A stretch of 63,269 nt of DNA from positions 1-63,269 of the forward strand of contig CAMWKH010000015.1 in NCBI GenBank assembly GCA_947174805.1, given 5' to 3'. Within the stretch, counting starts at the first letter, position 1. The number at the start of each line of letters is the position of its first letter. A program made the translations under genes and the position numbers. This document shows positions 27,046 to 35,957 of this stretch, piece by piece. The notes below the pieces were generated by a model. That model ran no database searches. It was not told where the DNA came from and saw nothing but the letters and a program-made list of their open reading frames with translations. The stretch is from an uncultured Roseburia sp. GTDB taxonomy: Bacteria; Bacillota; Clostridia; Lachnospirales; Lachnospiraceae.

Positions 27046-27729
27046 TTGGAAATATTAAGAGTGGAAGATTTGTGTAAAACTTACGGCGCAGGAGAGACAA
27101 GGGTGGAGGCGGTAAAGAATGTGTCCTTTTCTATGTCAAGGGGTGAATTCGGCACCGTGGTGGGGGTATCCGGGTCAGGGAAAAGTACCCTTCTCCACTG
27201 TATCGGGGGGCTGGACACGGCAGATGGGGGAAAGGTATTTTTAAACGGCAGGGATATCTTTCACATGAAGGAGAATGAGCGGACAATTTTCAGGAGACGG
27301 AATGTTGGGTTTATTTTTCAGTCTTTCCATCTGGTTCAGGAACTTACCGTTGAGCAGAATATTATTTTTCCCCTTCTGTTGGATTACAGAAAGCCGGAGA
27401 AAGCCTCGGTGGAGGAGATGCTTGAAGTGCTGGGGCTTGAAAACAGGCGCCACCATCTCCCGGGGCAGCTCTCCGGGGGGCAGCAGCAGAGGACGGCTAT
27501 TGGCAGGGCTTTGATTACAAAGCCGTCAATAGTTCTCGCAGACGAGCCCACGGGGAATTTGGATTCCAAAAGCAGCCAGGATGTAATGGATTTACTTCTG
27601 GGGGCGTCTAAGCATTTTAAACAGACAGTTTTGATGATTACTCACAATATGAATCTGACTACTTCGGCGGACAGGGTGTTTCGTGTGGCGGACGGAAAAC
27701 TGGAGGAACTGGGAGGCGGGCAGGAATGA
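27046..27729 (+). CDS. ABC transporter ATPase, MacB/LolD/BceA class (module 2)
   Basis: I place the start at TTG 27046 (MEILRVEDLCKTYG), because this aligns with the starts of the related ATPases of this window. A TTG at 26992 would overlap the proposed -10. The 227 residues include Walker A GVSGSGKST, Q-loop FQSFHLVQELTVEQNI, signature LSGGQQQR, Walker [13 protein letters not shown] and the H-loop in MITHNM. It overlaps the permease start by 4 nt (ATGA). Confidence 0.92.
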   Translation: MEILRVEDLCKTYGAGETRVEAVKNVSFSMSRGEFGTVVGVSGSGKSTLLHCIGGLDTADGGKVFLNGRDIFHMKENERTIFRRRNVGFIFQSFHLVQELTVEQNIIFPLLLDYRKPEKASVEEMLEVLGLENRRHHLPGQLSGGQQQRTAIGRALITKPSIVLADEPTGNLDSKSSQDVMDLLLGASKHFKQTVLMITHNMNLTTSADRVFRVADGKLEELGGGQE

Positions 27730-30065
27730 AACACTATCTTGATTTGGTGAAATTTTCAGCAAAAAAGCATAAAAAGCAGGATCGGATGATACGGCTCTGC
27801 ATTGTTTTATCCGTGTTTTTGGTCACAGTGATTTTTGGCATGGCAGAAATGGAAATGCGTGCCCAGTTGCTCCAGGCGGAAAAGAGTGACGGGAGTTACC
27901 ATGCAGCTTTTTTAGTGGATAAGAAGGAAGCCGCATTACTGGGGATGCGCCCGGAAGTGGAATGTATCTCATCTTATGGCTCCGTAAATTATTCTCTGAA
28001 TGACGGATATACAATAGAAGGAACCGAGACATGCATCTTAGGCTTTGACGAGGAGCTTCTTTCCATGTTTCCCGCAGCAGATATAATAGAGGGGGAGTTT
28101 CCCAAGAATGAGATGGAGGCAGTTTTAAATGAGAATGCCAAGAACCGGCTTCGTGTTCAGGTGGGGGACCGTGTTCGTATGCAGACGCCCCAGGGCATCA
28201 CAAGGACCTACCGCATTGTGGGAATTACAAAAGATACGGCTCTCATGGCGGAGCATGACGCTTTTGGTATGTTTATAAATGCTGAAAGTTTTGAAAAATT
28301 AAATCCAGGGGACATAGATGCCCACTGGGAATTGTTGTACTTTGTGAAATTCCGCTCTTTTTGCAATATCAGGCGGGCAATCCGGGATATCACGGTACAA
28401 TTTGGCTTAAAAGAAAGCCAGGTGCGGGAGAATGTAAAAGTCCTTGCCCTGATGTTTCAAAGCCGGGATTCCTATATGATGCAGTTTTATTTTGTGGCTG
28501 CAGTACTGGCAGTTTTGGTGGTGGCGGCAGGGGTTTTAATGATTGCCGCCAGTATGAACAGCAGAGTGGCTAAACGAACAGAGTTTTTTGGAATGATGCG
28601 CTGTCTGGGGGCAACAGAAAAGCAGGTAAAGCGCTTTGTAGGAAAAGAAGCCCTTGGCTGGTGTAAAACAGGGATTCCTACAGGACTTTTATTGGGGACT
28701 GCTCTGGTTTGGATTCTATGCGGGATGCTTCGTTATTTCAGTCCGGGCCTTTTTGATGAACTTCCTGTATTTGGGGTAAGCCCCATGGGGATTGCCGCCG
28801 GAATTTTTGTGGGATTTATCACGGTGTTTCTGGCGGCGAAATCTCCGGCTAAACGGGCGGCAGAGGTATCCCCATTAACAGCCGTTTCAGGGAATGCTGG
28901 CAGGGAGAGGATGAAAAAAGGGGCAAATACACGCTTCTTTAAAATTGATATAGCCCTTGGAATCCATCACGCCTGGGGCAGCAGGAAGAATCTGTTTCTG
29001 GTATCGGGCTCTTTTGCCTTCAGCATTATTTTATTTTTGGCTTTCAGTACGGCCATTGATTTTATGCACCGTGCCATAACACCCTTGCGTCCCTGGTCCC
29101 CGGATATTTATTTTTACACAAAGGATGCCTCAAATGCCATTCCCAAAGAGTTGGCAGAAGAGCTGTCGGATTATTCAGGGGTAAAATATGTCTTTGGAAG
29201 AGGCTATGGGAAGGGCAGTGTAAAGGCAGAAGGACAGGAGAGAGATCTTACCCTGGTGTCCTACGACAGCCGGCAGTTTTTGTGGGGGGAGGACTCCCTT
29301 TTAAGAGGATCCACAGAAAATGTGGAAAAGGGGGAGGGGCTGCTTTTGGTTTACCGGGAGGACAGTGTGCTCATGGACAGTGAAGAAGTTACTATTTTTA
29401 CCCAGGGACAGGGCAGGGAGGCTGCTCTCTGTGGTGTGATTGGGAATATTCCCTATGATAGTTCCACACAGGAAATGGCCCTATGTTCGGAAAAAACTTT
29501 TAAGAATCTCACAGGGGAGGAGGGCTATGCAGTCCTGGATTTCAAACTTTTTTCTGACGCAGAGGATTCTGACGTGGAACAGATCAGGCAGGCAGCGGAG
29601 AAGGTTTTAGGGAAGTCCATAGGTTTTTCCGATAAGCGGATAGGAAACCGTGAAATAAAGGGAGCGAGCCTTTCTATGGCAGTTTTCCTCTACGGATTTT
29701 TGGGGGTGATTACACTGATAGCATTTTTTAATATTATGAACTGTATTGCCATGAGTGTTTCGTCACGGCTGAAAGAGTATGGGGCCATGCGGGCAGTAGG
29801 TATGGGCATGGGGCAATTCCTTCGGATGGTTTTTGGGGAGGCGGCGGCCTATGCCTTGTTTGGAAGTTTCTTTGGGTTAGGGATTGGGATTCCCTTAAAC
29901 AGGAAACTGTTTTTATCCCTTGTGACTTTCCGGTGGGGGGAGCCGTGGGAATTTCCGGCATGGGAGATCTCGGTGATTTTAGGAGTGATGCTTCTGTCCC
30001 TTATCCTGGCGGTTCTTGGGCCGGCAAAACAGATAAAAGGAATGGATGTGCTAGAGTTATCTTAA
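27726..30065 (+). CDS. FtsX-type ABC transporter permease, two FtsX domains (module 2)
   Basis: The 779-residue membrane protein has the same plan as the module 1 and 3 permeases: a first segment near 23-41, an extracytoplasmic domain, three segments (about 255-375), another near 425-445, a second extracytoplasmic domain and three C-terminal segments. FtsX signatures are KRTEFFGMMRCLGATEKQVKRFVGKE and RLKEYGAMRAVGMGMGQFLRMVFGE. It forms a transporter with the preceding ATPase. Protection against a membrane-active peptide, or export of one, is inferred from the linked two-component system only. Confidence 0.92.
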   Translation: MKHYLDLVKFSAKKHKKQDRMIRLCIVLSVFLVTVIFGMAEMEMRAQLLQAEKSDGSYHAAFLVDKKEAALLGMRPEVECISSYGSVNYSLNDGYTIEGTETCILGFDEELLSMFPAADIIEGEFPKNEMEAVLNENAKNRLRVQVGDRVRMQTPQGITRTYRIVGITKDTALMAEHDAFGMFINAESFEKLNPGDIDAHWELLYFVKFRSFCNIRRAIRDITVQFGLKESQVRENVKVLALMFQSRDSYMMQFYFVAAVLAVLVVAAGVLMIAASMNSRVAKRTEFFGMMRCLGATEKQVKRFVGKEALGWCKTGIPTGLLLGTALVWILCGMLRYFSPGLFDELPVFGVSPMGIAAGIFVGFITVFLAAKSPAKRAAEVSPLTAVSGNAGRERMKKGANTRFFKIDIALGIHHAWGSRKNLFLVSGSFAFSIILFLAFSTAIDFMHRAITPLRPWSPDIYFYTKDASNAIPKELAEELSDYSGVKYVFGRGYGKGSVKAEGQERDLTLVSYDSRQFLWGEDSLLRGSTENVEKGEGLLLVYREDSVLMDSEEVTIFTQGQGREAALCGVIGNIPYDSSTQEMALCSEKTFKNLTGEEGYAVLDFKLFSDAEDSDVEQIRQAAEKVLGKSIGFSDKRIGNREIKGASLSMAVFLYGFLGVITLIAFFNIMNCIAMSVSSRLKEYGAMRAVGMGMGQFLRMVFGEAAAYALFGSFFGLGIGIPLNRKLFLSLVTFRWGEPWEFPAWEISVILGVMLLSLILAVLGPAKQIKGMDVLELS

Positions 30066-30173
30066 AATATTTCTTCCAAAGAGCACTGTTTTTGTGGTAT
30101 TATATTCTATACATGCCGAAATTCTATTTTTTTGGCGGTCTATAGAAAGGAGACGGGATTTTCCCGAGGAGAG

Positions 30174-31574
30174 ATGGAAAAGAAGAGAAACTCATTTTCA
30201 GGCTCCCTGGGCTTTGTGCTTGCGGCAGCAGGCAGCGCAGTGGGGCTGGGCAACATATGGAGATTTCCATATTTGGCGGCGAAGGACGGAGGAGGGTTAT
30301 TTTTAGTGATTTACCTGATTCTGGCCCTGACATTTGGATTTACACTTTTGGCAGCGGAGGTGTCTATTGGGAGAAAGACAAAACAAAGCCCTCTGACAGC
30401 CTATGGAAAATTAAAGGATAACTGGGGATTTTTGGGAGTGCTGGCATCTTTAGTCCCTGTGATTATCATGCCCTATTACTGTGTCATCGGGGGATGGGTG
30501 GTAAAATATTTTCTGGCCTATCTTACCGGTGAGGGGGTAAAAGCCGCTGAGGACGGCTATTTTACCGGGTATATTTCCGGGGAAGTGCAGCCCATTGTAC
30601 TTATGGCAGTGTTTTTGTTTGTTGTGGCCTTTATTATATTCCGTGGGGTGAACCGGGGAATTGAGTCCTCCTCCAAAATTATTATGCCCCTTTTGCTTCT
30701 TCTGGTGGTTGGAATTGCTGTTTTTTCCGTGACGATTCATCACACAGATGATGCGGGAGTGGCCAGAAACGGGTTGGAGGGCTTAAAGGTGTACGTGGTG
30801 CCCAACTTGGAAGGGCTCACAGTGAAAGGATTCTTTACGATTCTTTTAGATGCCATGGGACAGTTGTTTTTCAGTCTCAGTGTGGCCATGGGAATCATGG
30901 TGGCCTATGGCTCCTATGTGAAAGATGATGCGAACCTTGTAAAGTCCATTAACCAGATTGAGATTTTTGATACCCTTGTGGCTTTCCTGGCTGGGGTTAT
31001 GATTATCCCAGCGGTCTATACTTTTATGGGAAGAGAGGGGATGGAGGCTTCCGGCCCCAGCCTGATGTTTGTATCACTGCCCAAAGTGTTTGCATCAATG
31101 GGCAAAATCGGAAATGTCATCGGAGCATTGTTTTTTGCCATGGTTCTCTTTGCGGCAATCACCAGCGCAGTTTCCGTGATGGAGGCGGTGGTTTCCAGTA
31201 TTATGGATAAGTTTCATGTATCCCGGATAAAGGCGGCGTCTATTGAGACGGTGATTGCCCTTGTGGGAGGGATTGTGGTATGCCTTGGGTACAACAGATT
31301 GTTTTTCGATATTGTGCTGCCCAACGGCGCCCATGCACAGGTACTGGATATTATGGACTATATCAGCAACAACTGCCTTATGCCCCTGGTGGCAATCGGT
31401 ACGTGCATTTTAATCGGATGGGTCTTAAAACCCGGCGTGATTATTGATGAAGTGGAAAAAACAGGCTGCAGGTTTGGAAGAAAGAATCTTTTTATTGTGA
31501 TGATACGTTATATTTCCCCGGCCCTGTTGGTTATTCTGTTTTTAAAATCCATTGGAATTTTAACTGTGATTTAG
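30174..31574 (+). CDS. Sodium-dependent neurotransmitter:sodium symporter (NSS) family transporter
   Basis: The 466-residue protein starts with SFSGSLGFVLAAAGSAVGLGNIWRFPYLA, the hallmark first helix of NSS transporters, and has about 11-12 membrane segments. It should import an amino acid or related amine with sodium, but the substrate is not readable. ATG 30174 is preceded closely by GAGGAG. An in-frame TTG at 30132 lacks a good site, and its extension carries the stronger AAAGGAG. The gene follows module 2 by ~110 nt, with an extended -10-like TGGTATTAT between. Confidence 0.9.
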   Translation: MEKKRNSFSGSLGFVLAAAGSAVGLGNIWRFPYLAAKDGGGLFLVIYLILALTFGFTLLAAEVSIGRKTKQSPLTAYGKLKDNWGFLGVLASLVPVIIMPYYCVIGGWVVKYFLAYLTGEGVKAAEDGYFTGYISGEVQPIVLMAVFLFVVAFIIFRGVNRGIESSSKIIMPLLLLLVVGIAVFSVTIHHTDDAGVARNGLEGLKVYVVPNLEGLTVKGFFTILLDAMGQLFFSLSVAMGIMVAYGSYVKDDANLVKSINQIEIFDTLVAFLAGVMIIPAVYTFMGREGMEASGPSLMFVSLPKVFASMGKIGNVIGALFFAMVLFAAITSAVSVMEAVVSSIMDKFHVSRIKAASIETVIALVGGIVVCLGYNRLFFDIVLPNGAHAQVLDIMDYISNNCLMPLVAIGTCILIGWVLKPGVIIDEVEKTGCRFGRKNLFIVMIRYISPALLVILFLKSIGILTVI

Positions 31575-31620
31575 CTGAGGAAGCGGGGAGAGCGGCAATA
31601 TATAAGGAGGATGGCTGATT

Positions 31621-33159
31621 ATGAGGGCGGAGAGCAAAGGAAACGTTAAAAACAGTGTGGGAAGGATTACATTTGCAGGTCTTGCATTCTGTCTGCAGAC
31701 AGGATGGATTGTGTTTCTTCTTGTCCGTCTGAATTCTTATTCGGCAACGGTATCCCTCATTAGCAGCCTGATGGCATTTCTCCTGGCCCTTGGGATTTAT
31801 GGGAAACCCAGCAATGCGGCCTTTAAAATGCCTTGGATTATGCTGATTTTGGTTTTTCCGGTTCTGGGCATCTGTATTTACGGCCTTTTTGGGCATAAAG
31901 ATGCAACGAAGAGGGTACGGCTTAAGTTTAATGAAATCCACAGGGAGCTTATGGGGCATTTAACCCAGAAAGCGCAGGTGATGAAGGAATTAGAGGAGCA
32001 GGGCTATGATGTGGCAAATCAGTTCCGCTATCTTTTAAAACAGGAGGGATACCCTGTCTGCCGCAATACGGATGTGGAATTTTATCCTGATGGGTTGGAA
32101 GGGTTAGAGGCCCAGCTTTTGGCATTAAAAGAGGCTAAGCAGTATATTTTTATGGATTACCACGCCATTGAGGAGGCGGAGGCTTTCGGGAAAATCAGGG
32201 ATATCCTGGCAGGGAAGGCCGCTGCCGGGGTGGAAGTTCGGATTATCTATGATGATGTGGGGAGCATTGGTTTTATTACCCCGGAGTTTATCAAACGGAT
32301 GGAGGCCCTGGGAATCCGGTGCAAAGTGTTTAACCCTGTGATGCCTGCTATGCAGATTTTTATGAATAACAGGGACCACAGGAAAATTACCGTGATTGAC
32401 GGGAAAGTGGGATTTACCGGAGGGTACAATTTGGCGGATGAATATTTTAACATTATCCATCCCTATGGACATTGGAAAGACACTGGGGTGAAGCTTACCG
32501 GGGAGGCGGTGAAGAGCCTTACGGTAATGTTTCTTGAGATATGGAACCTTACAGAAAAGTATCAGGAGGATTACGGGCCTTATTTAAAAGACGTGACTTA
32601 CAGGGCAGAGGAGCAGGGATTTGTCTGTCCCTATGCGGACAGTCCCATGCAGGAGACTGTGGGGGAAAATGTATATCTGAATGTAATCAAGCAGGCAAAG
32701 CATTATTTTTATGCCTCCACCCCATATCTGATTATCAGCGATGAGATGATACGGGAGCTTGCCATGGCGGCCCAGCGGGGGGTGGATGTGCGGATTATCA
32801 CCCCGGGGATACCGGATAAAAAGGTTATCTACCGGGTGACAAGGTCATATTACGCCAGCCTGGTGCGCCATGGGGTGCGGATTTATGAGTATACCCCGGG
32901 ATTTAACCATGCCAAGCAGACGGTGGCGGACGGCAGGGTGGCCACAGTGGGCACCATTAACATGGATTACCGCAGCCTTTACCACCACTTTGAAAATGGA
33001 GTGCTGATGTATGGGTATGAAGCGATTATGGATGTGGAAAGGGATTTCCTTGAGACCTTTAAAAAATGTGCGGAAGTGACTGAGAAGTACAGGCAGGATA
33101 AATTTACGGTGGTGACAGGGATTGACTGTATTTTAAGGCTGTTTGCGCCGCTAATGTAA
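31621..33159 (+). CDS. cls: Cardiolipin synthase, phospholipase D family
   Basis: The 512-residue enzyme joins two phosphatidylglycerol molecules into cardiolipin. Two N-terminal membrane segments (about 15-33 and 38-60, then a third hydrophobic run near 66-85) precede two HKD motifs: HRKITVID within NRDHRKITVIDGKVGFTGGYN, and HAKQTVAD within FNHAKQTVADGRVATVGTINMD. Length and layout are typical of ClsA-type enzymes. AAGGAGG lies 10 nt before ATG 31621. It is separated from the NSS gene by 46 nt and may share its transcript. Confidence 0.93.
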   Translation: MRAESKGNVKNSVGRITFAGLAFCLQTGWIVFLLVRLNSYSATVSLISSLMAFLLALGIYGKPSNAAFKMPWIMLILVFPVLGICIYGLFGHKDATKRVRLKFNEIHRELMGHLTQKAQVMKELEEQGYDVANQFRYLLKQEGYPVCRNTDVEFYPDGLEGLEAQLLALKEAKQYIFMDYHAIEEAEAFGKIRDILAGKAAAGVEVRIIYDDVGSIGFITPEFIKRMEALGIRCKVFNPVMPAMQIFMNNRDHRKITVIDGKVGFTGGYNLADEYFNIIHPYGHWKDTGVKLTGEAVKSLTVMFLEIWNLTEKYQEDYGPYLKDVTYRAEEQGFVCPYADSPMQETVGENVYLNVIKQAKHYFYASTPYLIISDEMIRELAMAAQRGVDVRIITPGIPDKKVIYRVTRSYYASLVRHGVRIYEYTPGFNHAKQTVADGRVATVGTINMDYRSLYHHFENGVLMYGYEAIMDVERDFLETFKKCAEVTEKYRQDKFTVVTGIDCILRLFAPLM

Positions 33160-33234
33160 GATTGCAGGGGTAGATGATGTAAGGGGCATAGAGGAAAGCC
33201 GCTTGTTTTTTCGATTGGATGATAAGCTGAAGAA

Positions 33235-33263
33235 TTGACATTAAATAAAATTTGTGATAAATC
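33235..33263 (+). promoter_or_regulatory. Promoter of the secreted/membrane protein pair
   Basis: TTGACA (33235-33240), 17 nt, TAAATC (33258-33263). The -35 is perfect and the -10 is moderate. Confidence 0.5.
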
Positions 33264-33297
33264 TTATAAAGAATATTATGAACTGGGGGGTCATTGT

Positions 33298-33963
33298 ATG
33301 AAAAATGTGAAAATATTTGTATTGGCAGCTGCTATCATTTGGGGGAGTTTTTCCAGTATAGCAGTGTTTGCTCAGGAAAGCAGAAACCCAAATGACGAAT
33401 TAGAAGTACTGAGATATGAAAGATTGGCAGAACAATATTTGTCAGCAGATATCACCGCAAAAGAATTAGAGCAGAAGTATGATGGGAAAGTTGATATTGA
33501 AACTATACCTTTATCAGAAGATAAGTTGGATTCTGTAGTTTCTGTTTTGATGGATGGAAAAGAATCTGATGATATAAAGTCTTCTGTTTCTCTGGAAAAA
33601 ATTCACCTTGAAAATGCAGAAAGTAGTATGTATGTATTATCTGCGGAAGCGAAGAAGTCAACAGGCTCTAAAGAAAAAGACGGGGTAACATTGACAGGTG
33701 TGATTAATTGGTTAGATAAGCCAGGAACACAAAATATTTTAACAAGTGTTTCTGCAACTAGGCTTGGTTCATACACCGGAACAGGTACATATTCTTACGG
33801 AGGAAACAATCAAATATTAAAAAGCGGTACTTTTTCTGGCAGTGGTTTTACAGACCAGGATAATTGGGGAGCGGTGAATCTGATTTTCCATCTGAATGTT
33901 TCAACACCTACTGCAAAAGGGAATACCTTATCGCTTCAGGTTCGCACGTCTGCTTTAGATTGA
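33298..33963 (+). CDS. Secreted protein of unknown function
   Basis: The start at ATG 33298 follows GGGGGG and gives a 221-residue protein. A typical signal peptide (MKNVKIFVLAAAIIWGSFSSIAVFA, cleavage after VFA-Q) is followed by an acidic region (about 30-110) and a Gly/Ser/Thr-rich C-terminal half that looks like a beta-rich domain (SATRLGSYTGTGTYSYGGN, LIFHLNVSTPTAKGNTLSLQVRT). I know no matching family. Base composition is more A/T-rich than the neighbours, suggesting a lineage-specific or acquired gene. It lies 15 nt before a membrane-protein gene on the same transcript. Confidence 0.75.
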   Translation: MKNVKIFVLAAAIIWGSFSSIAVFAQESRNPNDELEVLRYERLAEQYLSADITAKELEQKYDGKVDIETIPLSEDKLDSVVSVLMDGKESDDIKSSVSLEKIHLENAESSMYVLSAEAKKSTGSKEKDGVTLTGVINWLDKPGTQNILTSVSATRLGSYTGTGTYSYGGNNQILKSGTFSGSGFTDQDNWGAVNLIFHLNVSTPTAKGNTLSLQVRTSALD

Positions 33964-33978
33964 GAATGAGGAGATGTT

Positions 33979-34512
33979 ATGAAAATTGTGAATCCCAGGT
34001 TTAGAGTGCTTACTTATTTTTGTTTTGCTTTGCTGTCAGTTATTGTTCAGAGAGTGGTACATTATTTTTTAATTGCCGGAGGATATAAAAAAGCGGCTGA
34101 TTTTTTGATGTTTTACTATGGCTTTGGCTTTGCGGCTTTTTTAGGAATAGTTATTTTTGTGGCAGATTGTTATATAACAAGGGAAAACAAAAGCCTAGGG
34201 AAGTTTTTTGCTAGAGTTTTTTTGGGATTTGTGTTATTATTCATAGGGTTATGTTTTTTTCCATATGATATAGTAAATGAATGGATGGAGGTAAAAATTC
34301 TGCATCCCTTCTTTTCGTGGATGGTTGAAAATGGTTTTTTTGATTCCATGGAGAATTTTGACCTGGATTATTGGCAGGGTACATTTTACTGGCATTTTTT
34401 TATGACGGAAGTAGACTTTTTCGATGGGATGGTGCTATACGGTACGTTTCAGGTGTGTACGCTGATAAAATATTTCTGCTCTGTGAAAGCATCAATTTTT
34501 CATAAAGGTTGA
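33979..34512 (+). CDS. Integral membrane protein of unknown function
   Basis: The 177-residue protein has three to four hydrophobic segments (about 9-32, 42-62, 72-93 and a weaker one near 150-165). A hydrophilic, aromatic-rich loop (ENGFFDSMENFDLDYWQGTFYWHFFMTEVDFFDG) lies between the last two. No family is recognised. AGGAG precedes ATG 33979. The A/T-rich composition is shared with the upstream secreted protein, and the two are probably co-expressed and functionally linked. Confidence 0.75.
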   Translation: MKIVNPRFRVLTYFCFALLSVIVQRVVHYFLIAGGYKKAADFLMFYYGFGFAAFLGIVIFVADCYITRENKSLGKFFARVFLGFVLLFIGLCFFPYDIVNEWMEVKILHPFFSWMVENGFFDSMENFDLDYWQGTFYWHFFMTEVDFFDGMVLYGTFQVCTLIKYFCSVKASIFHKG

Positions 34513-34538
34513 ACTTATAAAGAACTAAAAAATTATAT

Positions 34539-34567
34539 TTGCATTGTGAATTAATCTGTGGTACTAT
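34539..34567 (+). promoter_or_regulatory. Candidate promoter of the pan operon
   Basis: TTGCAT (34539-34544), 17 nt, TACTAT (34562-34567). It lies 78 nt upstream of the hairpin at 34645. A second, weaker candidate (TTATAA-N16-TATAAT, -10 at 34639-34644) abuts that hairpin. Confidence 0.45.
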
Positions 34568-34644
34568 GTGAGCGGACGGTATTCTTCTTTATATAGAAAC
34601 TGTACCATTTATACATTATAACAGACACTATTCACTGTATAATT

Positions 34645-34665
34645 GGGCCGTTTTGGCCCTTTTTT
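34645..34665 (+). terminator. Terminator or attenuator in the panC leader
   Basis: GGGCC-GTTTT-GGCCC is followed by TTTTTT, only 28 nt before panC. If transcription starts at the upstream candidate promoter, this is an attenuator within the 5' leader. Otherwise it ends the membrane-protein transcript. Confidence 0.75.
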
Positions 34666-34692
34666 CAATGTTATGAAAAAGGAGACTTTAGC

Positions 34693-35541
34693 ATGGAACT
34701 TACAGGAAGCATAGAAGAGGTCAGAAAACAGATGAAAGCCTGGAGGAAAGAGGGATTGTCCGTGGGACTTGTGCCCACCATGGGATATCTCCATGAAGGC
34801 CATAAAAGTTTAATTGACCGGGCAGTAAAGGAAAATGATAAAGTGGTGGTGAGCGATTTTGTAAACCCCATCCAGTTTGGAGTAAACGAGGATTTATCCA
34901 CCTACCCCAGGGATATTGAGGCAGACAAAAAACTCTGTGAATCGGCGGGGGCTGATTTGATCTTCCACCCCGCACCGGAGGAGATGTATGCCCCGGATTT
35001 TTCCACTTTTGTGGAGACAGAAGGGGTTTCCGCGGGGCTCTGCGGAAAGACAAGGCCCACCCATTTTAGGGGCGTGTGTACGGTGGTGAGCAAACTGTTT
35101 CATATTGTAATGCCGGATAAGGCTTACTTCGGGGAAAAAGATGCCCAGCAGCTTGCGGTTATCAGGCGCATGGTGCGGGACTTAAATATGGATATTGAGA
35201 TAGTGGGATGTCCAATCGTAAGAGAGGAGGACGGGCTTGCCAAAAGTTCCAGAAACACGTATCTAAGCGGGGAGGAACGGAAGGCTGCACTGGTGCTCTC
35301 CAAAGCGGTTTTTGCGGGAAAAGAGATGATGGAGCAGGGGGAGAGGGATGTTTTAAAAATTGTCTCCCATATGAAAGCTTTAATTTCGGCAGAGCCTTTG
35401 GCAAAAATCGATTATGTGGAGATGGTGGACGCAGATTCCATCGAACCCATAAGTGTGGCTCAGGGCAGAGTCCTAACTGCTATGGCAGTGTACATCGGCA
35501 CCACAAGGTTAATCGATAATTTTATTTTTACCTGTTCATAA
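34693..35541 (+). CDS. panC: Pantothenate synthetase (pantoate-beta-alanine ligase)
   Basis: The 282-residue enzyme condenses pantoate and beta-alanine with ATP to pantothenate. The nucleotide-binding [14 protein letters not shown] (28-41) contains the HxGH-type motif. Further marks are [49 protein letters not shown] and [12 protein letters not shown] with the KMSKS-like SSRN. AAAAGGAG precedes the ATG. It heads panC-panD-coaBC; panB and the ketopantoate reductase are not in the window. Confidence 0.97.
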   Translation: MELTGSIEEVRKQMKAWRKEGLSVGLVPTMGYLHEGHKSLIDRAVKENDKVVVSDFVNPIQFGVNEDLSTYPRDIEADKKLCESAGADLIFHPAPEEMYAPDFSTFVETEGVSAGLCGKTRPTHFRGVCTVVSKLFHIVMPDKAYFGEKDAQQLAVIRRMVRDLNMDIEIVGCPIVREEDGLAKSSRNTYLSGEERKAALVLSKAVFAGKEMMEQGERDVLKIVSHMKALISAEPLAKIDYVEMVDADSIEPISVAQGRVLTAMAVYIGTTRLIDNFIFTCS

Positions 35542-35564
35542 ATAGGAGGATTTGGAGGGAAAAT

Positions 35565-35954
35565 ATGACACTGGAGATATTGAAAAGCAAAATACACCGG
35601 GCAACGGTAACCCAGGCGGAGCTTAACTATGTGGGAAGCATTACCGTGGACGAGGCCCTGATGAAGGCTTCCGGTATTGTGGAGTATGAGAAGGTGCAGA
35701 TTGCGGACGTGGACAACGGGGCCAGGTTCGAGACCTATGTGATTGCCGGGGAGGAGGGAAGCGGAATTATCTGTTTAAACGGAGCCGCAGCCCGCATGGT
35801 TTCCACCGGGGATAAGGTAATTATTATGAGTTATGCCCGGATGGATCCGGAGGAAGTGAAGGACAATCCTCCTAAAGTCGTCTTTGTGGATGAGGAAAAT
35901 AAAATTACTTCCGTGACCCGGTATGAGAAACACGGCGCATTAAAAGAGGTTTAG
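35565..35954 (+). CDS. panD: Aspartate 1-decarboxylase proenzyme
   Basis: The 129-residue proenzyme makes beta-alanine from aspartate. The self-cleavage site G24-S25 (NYVGSITVD) would generate the pyruvoyl group from Ser25. [19 protein letters not shown] is the conserved core. AGGAGG precedes the ATG. It supplies the beta-alanine used by the preceding panC product. Confidence 0.97.
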   Translation: MTLEILKSKIHRATVTQAELNYVGSITVDEALMKASGIVEYEKVQIADVDNGARFETYVIAGEEGSGIICLNGAAARMVSTGDKVIIMSYARMDPEEVKDNPPKVVFVDEENKITSVTRYEKHGALKEV

Positions 35955-35957
35955 GTT

